From contig JBKJIJ010000003.1 of NCBI GenBank assembly GCA_046598525.1, forward strand, positions 1 to 64,000: 64,000 bases of DNA, read 5' to 3'. The stretch comes from Methylotenera_A sp046598525. Its GTDB lineage: Bacteria; Pseudomonadota; Gammaproteobacteria; Burkholderiales; Methylophilaceae. Shown here one piece after another: positions 28,002 to 36,691 of this stretch. Each line of letters begins with the position of its first letter. The first letter of the stretch is position 1. Made by a program: the position numbers and the translations under genes. The notes under the pieces were generated by a model, which ran no database searches, had not been told where the DNA came from, and saw only the letters and a list, made by a program, of their open reading frames with translations.

Positions 28002-29005
28002 TTTTTAGACTTTTGTTTTAATTGATATTTGGCTACCGCGCGATTATGTTCGATCAATGAATTAGAAAAGGCATGGCTGCCATCGCCCTTACCCACAAAA
28101 TACAAGGCTTTTGTTTGCTCAGGGTGTAATGCCGCTTCAATAGAGGCCAAGCCTGGCATGGCAATCGGCGTTGGTGGCAGGCCGCTGCGGGTATAGGTGT
28201 TATAAATAGTATCCGTCTGCAAATCTTTACGGCGAATATTGCCATCATACTTATCGCCCATGCCATAAATCACGGTCGGGTCGGTTTGCAAGCGCATACC
28301 AATGCGTAATCGATTAAGAAAAACGCCTGCAATCATAGGTCGCTCAGAGGCTTTGCCCGTTTCTTTTTCAACGATAGACGCCATAATCAGCGCCTCATAG
28401 CTATTTTTATACGGTAAATTGGGCGCCCTATTATTCCAAGCCTGATCTAACTTGGCCTGCATAGAATCATAAGCGCGCTTTAACAAAATCGTATCAAGCG
28501 TACCGCGGTCAAAATAAAACGTATCAGGAAAAAACAAGCCTTCTGCATGCGCTTCACCCTTACCAATCAATTGCATAATTTTGGCATCGGATAATTCTTG
28601 CGTGGTATTTTTAATCGCATCATTTTTGGCGATTTTTTCACGCATTTGCTTGAACGTTTTACCTTCAATAAAGGTAATGCTGCCCTGCGTGGCCTTGCCA
28701 TGATTAAGTGACAACAGCAATTGGTAAGGCGTGATGTTTTTATTTAAAGTGTATTCACCCGCTTTTAATTTTTGTTCTTTTTGTAAAATTTTAGCCAACA
28801 CAATAAAGGGCCAAGGGCTGCCTAATACTTGCTGTTCTACTAATTGGTTGGCAATGCTTTTAAGGCCACTTTTGGGTTGAATGCTAATTTCTTGCGCTTG
28901 CGGGCTTAATTTTAGCGATGTTCTGGCGTACTGAAATAACCATGCGCTGCCTAAAACAGCCATAATTACACTAATAATCACACTTAATCGAATCAATCGC
29001 ATCAT
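27998..29005 (-). CDS. mltG: Endolytic murein transglycosylase MltG
   Basis: MltG cleaves nascent peptidoglycan strands at the membrane. The 335-residue protein has an N-terminal membrane anchor (about 5-26), a LysM-like region (about 50-110) and the YceG domain with the catalytic glutamate in IMASIVEKET, plus the signature VFLNRLRIGMRLQTDPTVIYG. It overlaps tmk and pabC by four nt at either end, in the conserved order pabC-mltG-tmk-holB. The first of two adjacent ATG codons is used. Confidence 0.95.
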   Translation of the reverse strand: MMRLIRLSVIISVIMAVLGSAWLFQYARTSLKLSPQAQEISIQPKSGLKSIANQLVEQQVLGSPWPFIVLAKILQKEQKLKAGEYTLNKNITPYQLLLSLNHGKATQGSITFIEGKTFKQMREKIAKNDAIKNTTQELSDAKIMQLIGKGEAHAEGLFFPDTFYFDRGTLDTILLKRAYDSMQAKLDQAWNNRAPNLPYKNSYEALIMASIVEKETGKASERPMIAGVFLNRLRIGMRLQTDPTVIYGMGDKYDGNIRRKDLQTDTIYNTYTRSGLPPTPIAMPGLASIEAALHPEQTKALYFVGKGDGSHAFSNSLIEHNRAVAKYQLKQKSKK

Positions 29006-29820
29006 ACTTTTAATACTTTTCTAATATCGGCGGCAAGTGATGTGGGTGGCCAAACAGCTTGCAAAATACTTTTAACCTGCAATGCGCCATAAACGCTGTT
29101 GGTAATAATAATTACATCGGCAGATAGCAATTTGGGCAAGGTGATGTCTTCAATTTTAACGCTTAAATCAAGCAAATGCGCCATATCAATCACACGTTGC
29201 CTAGTCACGCCCGCAATGCCACAACGGTCTAGCTTTGGGGTAATTAACGTATCGCCAAAACAAGCAAAAATATTCGCCGCCGTGCATTCAATCACATGAT
29301 GTTCATCATCTAACATCAAACCATCGGCAATATTGGGTTCTGTCCATTCCATGCGTGCTAATACATTTTCCAGCCTATTTAAATGCTTAACGCCAGCCAG
29401 CAAAGGTTGCGAGGCCAATGGCGTTTTACACACATGCAAATTAACACCTTCACTAAAGTAGCTAGCGGGGTAATTTTTTACTGCCGATTTAATGACAACG
29501 CGCATGGGATTAGTGATAGCAGGCGGCGCATAACCACGCTCGCCCTCACCTCTGGTGATGATAATTTTGGCAACAGCCGTTTCATCTGGCAAAAACAAAA
29601 GCTGCAAATCACTCATTAATAATTCAGCGCTTGGGCACACAATTTTAATCATGGCGCAATCGGCCACTAATTTTTGGTAATGCTGCGGCCAACATTCTGG
29701 CAAACCGTCACGCATTAAAATGGTACGAAAAACACCATCGCCGTAAGCGAATCCACGATCTAATGGCGAAATTGTTTGCTCAAAACTGCCGTTAACGATA
29801 AATGTTTGCGTATGCGCCAT
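29002..29820 (-). CDS. pabC: Aminodeoxychorismate lyase PabC
   Basis: PabC is a fold-type IV PLP enzyme that forms p-aminobenzoate and pyruvate from 4-amino-4-deoxychorismate for folate synthesis. The 272-residue protein shows DRGFAYGDGVFRT, the PLP lysine K145 in AGVKHLNRLENVL, and DGLMLDDEHHVIECTAANIF. It overlaps mltG by four nt. A terminator separates it from fabF upstream, so it may start its own transcript or depend on readthrough. Confidence 0.94.
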   Translation of the reverse strand: MAHTQTFIVNGSFEQTISPLDRGFAYGDGVFRTILMRDGLPECWPQHYQKLVADCAMIKIVCPSAELLMSDLQLLFLPDETAVAKIIITRGEGERGYAPPAITNPMRVVIKSAVKNYPASYFSEGVNLHVCKTPLASQPLLAGVKHLNRLENVLARMEWTEPNIADGLMLDDEHHVIECTAANIFACFGDTLITPKLDRCGIAGVTRQRVIDMAHLLDLSVKIEDITLPKLLSADVIIITNSVYGALQVKSILQAVWPPTSLAADIRKVLKV

Positions 29821-29850
29821 GTGCGCAATTAAACCATAGCTACAGCCAAT

Positions 29851-29886
29851 AAAAAAGCCTGCAACGCTTATATTGCAGGCTTTCTG
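29851..29886 (-). terminator. Terminator downstream of fabF
   Basis: On the minus strand, AAAGCCTGCAA / TTGCAGGCTTT forms an 11-bp stem with an eight-nt loop, followed by TTTTTTATT. It lies between fabF and pabC and fits an intrinsic terminator or attenuator ending the fab operon. Confidence 0.75.
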
Positions 29887-29951
29887 GCTAAAACAGTTTT
29901 TGCTAAGTGTTATTAGGCTTAATTTAATTAATAACTTAAATATTTTTAAAC

Positions 29952-31187
29952 TTAAACTCTTTTGAAAACCAAGCTACCGTTTGTGCCGCCAAAACCAAAG
30001 TTGTTTTTAAGCGCGTATTCAATTGGCATATCGCGTGCTGTATTGGCACAAAAGTCCAAATCACATTCTGGATCTTGGTTGAAAATATTAATTGTTGGTG
30101 GTGAAATTTGGTGATGAATCGCCAACACAGTGAATACCGATTCTAAGCCGCCTGCGCCACCTAATAGGTGACCAGTCATGGATTTAGTTGAGTTAACCAC
30201 AATCTTGCTGGCATGCGCGCCAAATGCAGCTTTAATCGCATTAGTTTCGTTAGCATCGCCAAGCGGAGTTGATGTGCCATGCGCATTCACATATTGCACT
30301 TGAGTAACATCAATTTTGGCATTTTTTATCGCGTTTACCATAGAGCGGCGTGGGCCGTCCATATTAGGCGCTGTCATGTGATAAGCATCAGCACTCATGC
30401 CATAGCCAATTAGCTCGGCATAAATGCGTGCGCCACGCGCTTTTGCATGTTCGTATTCTTCTAGCACCATCACGCCAGCACCTTCGCCAATCACAAAACC
30501 ATCACGGTCTTTATCCCATGGGCGACTGGCAGTTGTAGGGTCATCGTTGCGGCTAGATAATGCGCGCGCAGCGGCAAAACCACCTACGCCAAGCTCAGTA
30601 ATAGCGGCTTCTGCACCGCCTGCTACCATCACATCGGCATCGCCATATTCAATCATACGCGCCGCATCACCAATCGAATGCGTACCTGTGGTACAAGCGG
30701 TTACAATCGCCACATTTGGGCCTTTAAGGCCAAACATAATGCTTAAATTGCCTGAAATCATATTAATAATGGTGCCAGGAATAAAGAATGGTGAAATTTT
30801 GCGCGTTCCACCTTCGTCATACACATCATTAGTCGCTTCAATTAAGCCTAAACCACCAATACCAGATCCAATTGAAACGCCAATGCGTTCAGCGTTTTGT
30901 TCGGTAACTTCTATTCCTGAATCTTTAAACGCCTCAATGCCGGCTACTAATCCAAACTGAATAAACGTATCCATGCGGCGCGCTTCTTTGGCCGATAAAT
31001 AGTCTTCTGGGTTGAAGTTTTTAACTTCGCCTGCAATTTGTGAAGAAAATGCAGATGGATCAAATTTGGTAATGCGCGCAATACCAGATTGGCCATTAAC
31101 AATGTTTGCCCAAGCGGTTTGTGTGCCAATTCCAACGGGTGAAACAACACCTAAACCGGTAATGACAACTCGACGTTTTTCGCTCAT
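29952..31187 (-). CDS. fabF: 3-oxoacyl-[acyl-carrier-protein] synthase II FabF
   Basis: FabF condenses malonyl-ACP with growing acyl chains. The 411-residue protein has the thiolase-fold catalytic triad C165 (VTACTTGTHS), H303 (NAHGTSTPLGD) and H340 (KSMTGHLLG), plus the C-terminal NNFGFGGTN loop. It follows acpP, as in most bacteria. Confidence 0.97.
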   Translation of the reverse strand: MSEKRRVVITGLGVVSPVGIGTQTAWANIVNGQSGIARITKFDPSAFSSQIAGEVKNFNPEDYLSAKEARRMDTFIQFGLVAGIEAFKDSGIEVTEQNAERIGVSIGSGIGGLGLIEATNDVYDEGGTRKISPFFIPGTIINMISGNLSIMFGLKGPNVAIVTACTTGTHSIGDAARMIEYGDADVMVAGGAEAAITELGVGGFAAARALSSRNDDPTTASRPWDKDRDGFVIGEGAGVMVLEEYEHAKARGARIYAELIGYGMSADAYHMTAPNMDGPRRSMVNAIKNAKIDVTQVQYVNAHGTSTPLGDANETNAIKAAFGAHASKIVVNSTKSMTGHLLGGAGGLESVFTVLAIHHQISPPTINIFNQDPECDLDFCANTARDMPIEYALKNNFGFGGTNGSLVFKRV

Positions 31188-31274
31188 GATTTAGATTTCA
31201 CCGTTAAACTCATGATTTTAAAATCATGGTTAAATTGAAGATTGAATGGCATGAAATGACTACTCAACAAAATT

Positions 31275-31297
31275 CAGCCCTGCAATAAACAGGGCTG
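31275..31297 (-). terminator. Hairpin between acpP and fabF
   Basis: CAGCCCTG and CAGGGCTG form an 8-bp stem with a seven-nt loop in the 130-nt acpP-fabF spacer. Downstream on the minus strand is AATTTTGTTG, a weak T run. It may be a partial terminator letting acpP be expressed above fabF, as is common for acpP. Confidence 0.55.
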
Positions 31298-31317
31298 ATA
31301 ATGCAGGGTATATTGAA

Positions 31318-31554
31318 TTACTTAAGATTGGCGTTAACGTAATCAATCGCTTGTTGCACGGTTGTGATTTTTTCCGCTTCGTCATCTGGAATTTCACAGT
31401 CAAACTCTTCTTCAAGTGCCATTACAAGTTCCACTGTGTCCAGTGAATCAGCACCTAAATCATCTACAAATGATGATGCATTTTTTACGTCAGCTTCGTT
31501 TGCACCTAATTGTTCGCAAACGATTTTTCTTACACGTTGTTCGATGTCAGACAT
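31318..31554 (-). CDS. acpP: Acyl carrier protein
   Basis: The 78-residue acidic protein carries the phosphopantetheine site S37 in GADSLDTVELVMALEEEF. It is the acyl carrier for fatty acid, lipid A and phospholipid synthesis. It sits between fabG and fabF, with 114 nt to fabG. Confidence 0.98.
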   Translation of the reverse strand: MSDIEQRVRKIVCEQLGANEADVKNASSFVDDLGADSLDTVELVMALEEEFDCEIPDDEAEKITTVQQAIDYVNANLK

Positions 31555-31668
31555 CTAAATACCCCTTTGATTAAAAATTAGCTTCTAGCTAAGTGCGTAT
31601 TCTAACAAAACTCTACAATAAAACAAAAATGCTTTTTAAATAAATATAATGTTTAGCTTATATAAAAC

Positions 31669-32424
31669 TTAAGCCATATACATTCCACCATTAACATGAA
31701 TGGTTTCACCCGAAATATAAGCCGCATTTGGTGACGCTAAAAACGCCACGGTTGCCGCGATTTCTTTTACATTACCTAAGCGCCCTAGCGGCACGCGCTC
31801 TAACATTTTGGTTTTAATCGCTTCTGGCAGCTCTGCCGTCATATCGGTTTCAATAAAGCCGGGCGCCACACAATTTACCGTAATATTGCGGCTACCCACT
31901 TCAGATGCCAATGATTTGGTAAAGCCGCTCATACCGGCTTTTGCCGCGGCATAATTGGTTTGGCCGGCGTTGCCCATGTGCCCTACTACGCTAGAAATGC
32001 TAATAATGCGACCTGTACGCGCTTTCATCATTGGGCGCAATACCGCCTGGCTCATGCGGAAAACCGATTTTAAATTGGTCGAAATAACCGCATCCCAATC
32101 GTCATCGCTCATGCGCATTAATAAAGTATCGCGGGTAATACCAGCGTTATTCACCAAAATTGAAATATCGCCAAATTGGGCCGCTATCTCTTTTAAAACC
32201 GCTGCTACTTGCGCGGCATCGTTCACATCTAAAGCCATGCCAGCGCCTTTAATGCCAGACTGTGTAAACGTGGCTTGTATGCTTTCTGCACCGCTAACAC
32301 TGGTTGCCGTGCCAATCACAGTCGCGCCTTGCTGACCAAGCTCAGCCGCAATGGCAGCGCCAATCCCACGGCTTGCGCCCGTTACCAAAGCAATTTGACC
32401 AGCTAATAATTGAATATTTGACAT
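31669..32424 (-). CDS. fabG: 3-oxoacyl-[acyl-carrier-protein] reductase FabG
   Basis: FabG is the NADPH-dependent reductase of each elongation cycle. The 251-residue short-chain dehydrogenase shows the nucleotide motif TGASRGIG, NNAGITRD, and the catalytic S145, Y158 and K162 (SVVGHMGNAGQTNYAAAKAG). Its C-terminus SGETIHVNGGMYM is typical. It is 30 nt downstream of fabD. Confidence 0.97.
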   Translation of the reverse strand: MSNIQLLAGQIALVTGASRGIGAAIAAELGQQGATVIGTATSVSGAESIQATFTQSGIKGAGMALDVNDAAQVAAVLKEIAAQFGDISILVNNAGITRDTLLMRMSDDDWDAVISTNLKSVFRMSQAVLRPMMKARTGRIISISSVVGHMGNAGQTNYAAAKAGMSGFTKSLASEVGSRNITVNCVAPGFIETDMTAELPEAIKTKMLERVPLGRLGNVKEIAATVAFLASPNAAYISGETIHVNGGMYMA

Positions 32425-32454
32425 TAAATAGACCTCTTAACTAATTGATTTTAA

Positions 32455-33387
32455 TTAATTATAATTATTTTTAATAAATTCAGAAACGGCTTCATTCGAA
32501 ACCAACGCAACACAAGGCAACTCCGCCACAATGCGTTTGGTTAAGCCCGTTAATACTTTTCCTGGACCGCATTCGGCACTATTAATAGCGCCTGCTGCAT
32601 AAACCGCCTGCACCGTTTCTACCCAACGCACTGGGCTGTAAAGCTGGCGCACTAAGGCACTTTTAATGTCATCGGCAGATTCATAACTGGCCACATCGGC
32701 ATTGTGTAAAACAGGTATGTTTGGTGTTTGTACAGATACATTCATTAAATAAGCGGCGAGTTTTTCGGCGGCTGGTTTCATTAATGCACAATGCGATGGC
32801 ACGCTAACAGGTAAGGGCAAAGCGCGTTTAGCGCCTTTTGCTTTGGCGATTTCCATACCGCGTTCAACGGCGGATTTATTGCCTGCAATCACCACTTGGC
32901 CGGGTGAGTTTAGATTAACCGCCTCACACACTTCATTTTGTGCGGCTTCTAAACACACCGCGCGCACGGTTTCATCATCTAATCCCAGAATAGCCGCCAT
33001 AGCACCTACACCTTCTGGCACCGCGCTTTGCATGACTTCTGCACGGTATTTAACTAGCGGCAAAGCATCGGCAAAACTAAGTGCACCTGCCGCCACTAAA
33101 GCGGCGTATTCACCCAAGCTGTGGCCTGCGAAAATGCTAGGTTGCTTGCCACCTGCCTGCAAGTAAGCGCGCCATGTAGCTACTCCTGCAGCAAGCATCA
33201 AAGGTTGCGTGTGTTGGGTTAGATTAAGCAATTCGTTTGGCTCTGTCGCCATAGACCAAAAATCGACACCTAAAATATCAGATGCTTCAACAAAGGTTTG
33301 TTTAATAACAGGATTATCAGCAAAGCCGCTCATCATGCCAACGGATTGTGAGCCTTGGCCCGGAAAGAAAAATGCAAATTGATTCAT
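32455..33387 (-). CDS. fabD: Malonyl-CoA-ACP transacylase FabD
   Basis: FabD transfers malonyl groups to ACP. The 310-residue protein has the entry motif FPGQGSQ, the nucleophile S90 in GHSLGEYAA, and H199 in VPSHCALM. It lies 38 nt after fabH in the fab cluster. Confidence 0.97.
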   Translation of the reverse strand: MNQFAFFFPGQGSQSVGMMSGFADNPVIKQTFVEASDILGVDFWSMATEPNELLNLTQHTQPLMLAAGVATWRAYLQAGGKQPSIFAGHSLGEYAALVAAGALSFADALPLVKYRAEVMQSAVPEGVGAMAAILGLDDETVRAVCLEAAQNEVCEAVNLNSPGQVVIAGNKSAVERGMEIAKAKGAKRALPLPVSVPSHCALMKPAAEKLAAYLMNVSVQTPNIPVLHNADVASYESADDIKSALVRQLYSPVRWVETVQAVYAAGAINSAECGPGKVLTGLTKRIVAELPCVALVSNEAVSEFIKNNYN

Positions 33388-33425
33388 ATTCTAGTTCTTT
33401 AGTTTATAGGTGCTAATTAACTGGT

Positions 33426-34397
33426 TTAGTACTTAATTAGGGCAGAACCCCAAGTAAAACCGCCACCAAACGCTTCCATCAAAATCACATCGCCGCGTTT
33501 AATACGACCATCTTTCACGGCAACATCTAAGGCCAAAGGGATAGACGCAGCTGAGGTATTGCCATGTTTATCTACAGTAACCACTACTTTATCCATGCTC
33601 ATGTCTAGTTTTTTTGCCGTTGCTTGCAATATACGTATATTAGCTTGATGCGGCACCAACCAATCAATATCACTCTTTTGCATGCCGTTTGCGGCTAATG
33701 TTTCGTCAACAATTTGGTCCAGCGTATTAACCGCCATTTTAAAAACGGCATTGCCTTCCATGACGACTGTATCTGGTCCATCAGCATTGCGTGGCACATG
33801 CAACATTTGCTCATAATTGCCGTCGGCATGCAAATGCGTTGAAATAATTCCAACCTCTGATGTCGCTTGTAAAATAACAGCGCCTGCGCCATCGCCCCAC
33901 AAAATGCAATTGCCTCTATCGCTGTAATCGGTGATGCGTGAAAACGTTTCTGCACCAATCACCAGCACACAATTTGCACTACCGGCTTTAATAAAATTAT
34001 TTGCGGTTGTTAGTGCATACACAAAACCACTGCACACCGCTTGAATATCAAACGCAGGGCAGCCTGCAATACCTAATTTACGCTGCACCATAGTAGCAAC
34101 GCTAGGGAAAATTTTATCTGGCGTGGTGGTGGCAACAATAATTAAATCAATCTCATTTGCCTGAATACCAGCACTTTCAATCGCATTTTTTGCCGCATTA
34201 AAAGCTAAGTCACTGGTAAATTCATCAGTAGCGGCAATATGCCTTTCGCGAATGCCAGTGCGGCTAAATATCCACTCGTCTGTGGTATCGACCATTTTTT
34301 CTATATCGGCATTAGTTAAGATTTTTTGCGGCAAATAGCTACCTGTTCCGGCTATTTTTGCATTTTTTGTTGTATGGGTACCATTTAAATTGGTCAT
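33426..34397 (-). CDS. fabH: 3-oxoacyl-[acyl-carrier-protein] synthase III FabH
   Basis: FabH starts fatty acid synthesis by condensing acetyl-CoA with malonyl-ACP. The 323-residue protein has C122 in IQAVCSGFVYAL, H250 in VPHQANIRI and N280 in KHGNTSAAS. Its start overlaps the plsX stop by four nt. Confidence 0.97.
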   Translation of the reverse strand: MTNLNGTHTTKNAKIAGTGSYLPQKILTNADIEKMVDTTDEWIFSRTGIRERHIAATDEFTSDLAFNAAKNAIESAGIQANEIDLIIVATTTPDKIFPSVATMVQRKLGIAGCPAFDIQAVCSGFVYALTTANNFIKAGSANCVLVIGAETFSRITDYSDRGNCILWGDGAGAVILQATSEVGIISTHLHADGNYEQMLHVPRNADGPDTVVMEGNAVFKMAVNTLDQIVDETLAANGMQKSDIDWLVPHQANIRILQATAKKLDMSMDKVVVTVDKHGNTSAASIPLALDVAVKDGRIKRGDVILMEAFGGGFTWGSALIKY

Positions 34398-35458
34398 GCG
34401 TTAATGCCTTCTTCTGCCAAATTATCGGCATTTAATGCGTTACTTTGTGGCTGCAAATGTTCAATTTCTAATTGTTCGGTAATACGGCGTAAAACACCGC
34501 TGCGCGCCTCTTCAATGGCCACATGCAAGGCATAATGAAAGGCTAATTCATCGGCGCCACCATGGCTTTTAACCACAATGCCGCGCAAGCCTAAAAAGCT
34601 GGCACCATTGTAACGGCGCGGGTCCAAGCGCTTTTTAAAGGCTTTTAGCACAGGCATCGCGCCCAACGCCATTAATTTAGTTAACCAGTTTCGTTTAAAT
34701 TCCATGGTTAAAAACTTGCCCATCATGTGCGCCAAACCTTCGGTGGTTTTAAGTGACACATTGCCCACAAAACCATCGCACACCACTAAATCGGTGGTGC
34801 CTTTAAAAATATCGTCGCCTTCAATATTGCCATAAAAATTAAGATGGCTAGCGCGCAATAATTCAGCCGCCTGTTTAACGACTTCGTTACCTTTAATATC
34901 TTCGGAGCCTATATTTAATAAGCCTACTGTAGGGTTTGGTATATGTTCTACGCAGCTGACTAACATAGCGCCCATCACAGCAAATTGCAGCAAATGTTGT
35001 GGCGTGCATTCGGCGTTTGCGCCCAAATCCAGCATATAAGTTCTGCCTTTTTCTGAAGGCAAAGACGATGCAATCGCAGGCCTATCAATACCTGGCAGAG
35101 TTTTTAGCACAAAACGTGCCGTAGCCATCAGTGCGCCAGTATTACCAGCGCTAACGCAGGCATTTGCCTCACCCGATTTAACCAAATTAATGGCCACGCG
35201 CATGGATGAATCTTTTTTATTTTTTAGGGCACTTTGGGGTGATTCATCCATTAACACCACTTGCGTGGTTGGATGGATGCGTAAACGTGGACTAATGGCG
35301 GATTTATGTGCTTTAAGCTCAGCCTGAATAACATCTTCTAAGCCAACCAACACAATATTGAGTTGATTATCTTCCTTAAGCGCTTTTAAAGCGGCCGGAA
35401 CAGTAACGTGAGGGCCATGATCGCCACCCATCGCATCAATTGCAATTGTAATATCCAT
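34394..35458 (-). CDS. plsX: Phosphate acyltransferase PlsX
   Basis: PlsX converts acyl-ACP to acyl-phosphate, the donor for PlsY in phospholipid synthesis. The 354-residue protein begins with the conserved IAIDAMGGDHGP and contains SAGNTGALMA and CDGFVGNVSLKT. It is in the conserved rpmF-plsX-fabH order. Confidence 0.96.
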   Translation of the reverse strand: MDITIAIDAMGGDHGPHVTVPAALKALKEDNQLNIVLVGLEDVIQAELKAHKSAISPRLRIHPTTQVVLMDESPQSALKNKKDSSMRVAINLVKSGEANACVSAGNTGALMATARFVLKTLPGIDRPAIASSLPSEKGRTYMLDLGANAECTPQHLLQFAVMGAMLVSCVEHIPNPTVGLLNIGSEDIKGNEVVKQAAELLRASHLNFYGNIEGDDIFKGTTDLVVCDGFVGNVSLKTTEGLAHMMGKFLTMEFKRNWLTKLMALGAMPVLKAFKKRLDPRRYNGASFLGLRGIVVKSHGGADELAFHYALHVAIEEARSGVLRRITEQLEIEHLQPQSNALNADNLAEEGINA

Positions 35459-35596
35459 TTAAGCCATTAGATGTAATGATGAAATGTTTGTCAATAAAAT
35501 TAGACAATCAATCATCTGTTGATGGGGTTTGTACATAAACTATTCGCAGCAACTTTGTGCAGCAATATAAACACGCAAGCGCGTTAAATGTGCAAA

Positions 35597-35620
35597 CGCC
35601 GCACTTTTTAAAGTACGGCG
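35597..35620 (-). terminator. Hairpin between rpmF and plsX
   Basis: CGCCGCACTT and AAGTACGGCG pair over ten positions (one G-T) around a four-nt loop, in the 245-nt gap between rpmF and plsX. No good T tract follows on the minus strand (TTTGCAC), so attenuation or RNA processing between ribosomal protein and lipid genes is as likely as termination. Confidence 0.45.
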
Positions 35621-35703
35621 CGCGGAATGCATATTTACAAATTACAACTTTATTAGTACAAAATTCGGTCAATCAAAATTAGTCAAAAGACTAATTGAAT
35701 AGC

Positions 35704-35883
35704 TTACTCGCCTTTTGTAGATAACACTTTACGACCACGATAGTAGCCAGTTGGGCTTACATGGTGACGCAAATGCGTTTCGCCAGTTGTTGGCTCTACA
35801 GCTAAAGGTGGGTTAACTAAGAAGTCATGTGAACGGTGCATACCACGTTTAGAAGGTGACTTTTTGTTTTGTTGAACTGCCAT
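35704..35883 (-). CDS. rpmF: 50S ribosomal protein L32
   Basis: The short gene encodes 59 residues beginning MAVQQNKKSPSKRGMHRSHD and containing GETHLRHHVSPTGYYRGRKV, the L32 signature. It is the cysteine-free form (no zinc ribbon). The Shine-Dalgarno TTGGAG lies seven nt before the ATG. It sits downstream of yceD, as in most Proteobacteria. Confidence 0.97.
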   Translation of the reverse strand: MAVQQNKKSPSKRGMHRSHDFLVNPPLAVEPTTGETHLRHHVSPTGYYRGRKVLSTKGE

Positions 35884-36046
35884 GATAAAACTCCAAAAAA
35901 TGCTTTAAGCAAATGCGTTAAATAGCTAATCCATAATTGTAATTTAATTTGTGGTGAACTGCAAACACAAACACACTATATAGCGTTAAATCACGCAATT
36001 CGGTTATTTAAACTGTTTAATTACCTTAAATTATGACGATTTTTTA

Positions 36047-36556
36047 TTAAATCTTACTTTTTATTAAATCTTTAAGTCCTGCAAATGGATTAGGCTTTTC
36101 GCCGCTTTGCATACTATGCTGCTTGCACTCGCCTTGTTGCTCTGACGAATGCGTTGGCGCGATTGGAAATGCAATCAATAACTCATCTTCTACCAATGCT
36201 GGCACTGACATAGCAGCCGATATTTCAAGCCAATCCAAATCATCATTTTCATCAAAGCCAACGGGCTCATTATCAGTAATCAAATAATCAAATTCTAGCT
36301 TTAGATTGACTGACATGGCATTTAAACAGCGCTGGCAAGTAGTTGGCAAATGCGCATCTACATTTAAATGCAAGCTAGGTGAGCTGTATTTTTTATTGTG
36401 ACCAGTTAAACTAAATTGAATGCTTGGTTCAGAAACAGGTGTTTGCGGCATAAAAAGCACATCAACCAGCCTATCCATCTCTAAAAGATTAACTGCACCA
36501 GTAATAGATTGCTCTGATTGTGCGAATTCAAGGTTGTTAATTGATAGTGTTTTCAT
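36047..36556 (-). CDS. yceD: YceD family 23S rRNA accumulation protein (DUF177)
   Basis: The 169-residue protein belongs to DUF177/YceD: a variable N-terminal half, the CQRCLNAM cysteine pair in the middle, an acidic LITDNEPVGFDEND stretch, and ALVEDELLIAFPIAPTH near the end. E. coli YceD is needed for normal 23S rRNA accumulation. It is transcribed ahead of rpmF with 163 nt between, and divergently from the pyruvate carboxylase genes. Confidence 0.92.
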   Translation of the reverse strand: MKTLSINNLEFAQSEQSITGAVNLLEMDRLVDVLFMPQTPVSEPSIQFSLTGHNKKYSSPSLHLNVDAHLPTTCQRCLNAMSVNLKLEFDYLITDNEPVGFDENDDLDWLEISAAMSVPALVEDELLIAFPIAPTHSSEQQGECKQHSMQSGEKPNPFAGLKDLIKSKI

Positions 36557-36616
36557 AATAGTTGCTTACTTAGTTTAAATATAACAATACGATAGAATTT
36601 TAAGAACGCGCTTATT

Positions 36617-36643
36617 TTGCGTACTCACTCAGCATGTTATAAT
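36617..36643 (+). promoter_or_regulatory. Extended -10 promoter of the pyruvate carboxylase operon
   Basis: A perfect TATAAT at 36638-36643 is preceded by TGT (extended -10 element). A TTGCGT at 36617-36622 would be a -35 box with a short 15-nt spacer, which the extended -10 can tolerate. The position, 49 nt before the GTG start of pycA, is appropriate. Confidence 0.55.
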
Positions 36644-36691
36644 CTCGCTGATTTCAGTTTAAAAGTTGTTGTAAATTCTTTAAGGGTTCAA

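Noticed and set aside
36617..36691. Upstream ATG start of pycA
   Set aside because: It would place the promoter -35/-10 region inside the coding sequence and add a non-conserved extension; GTG 36692 has a good ribosome binding site and the conserved N-terminus.
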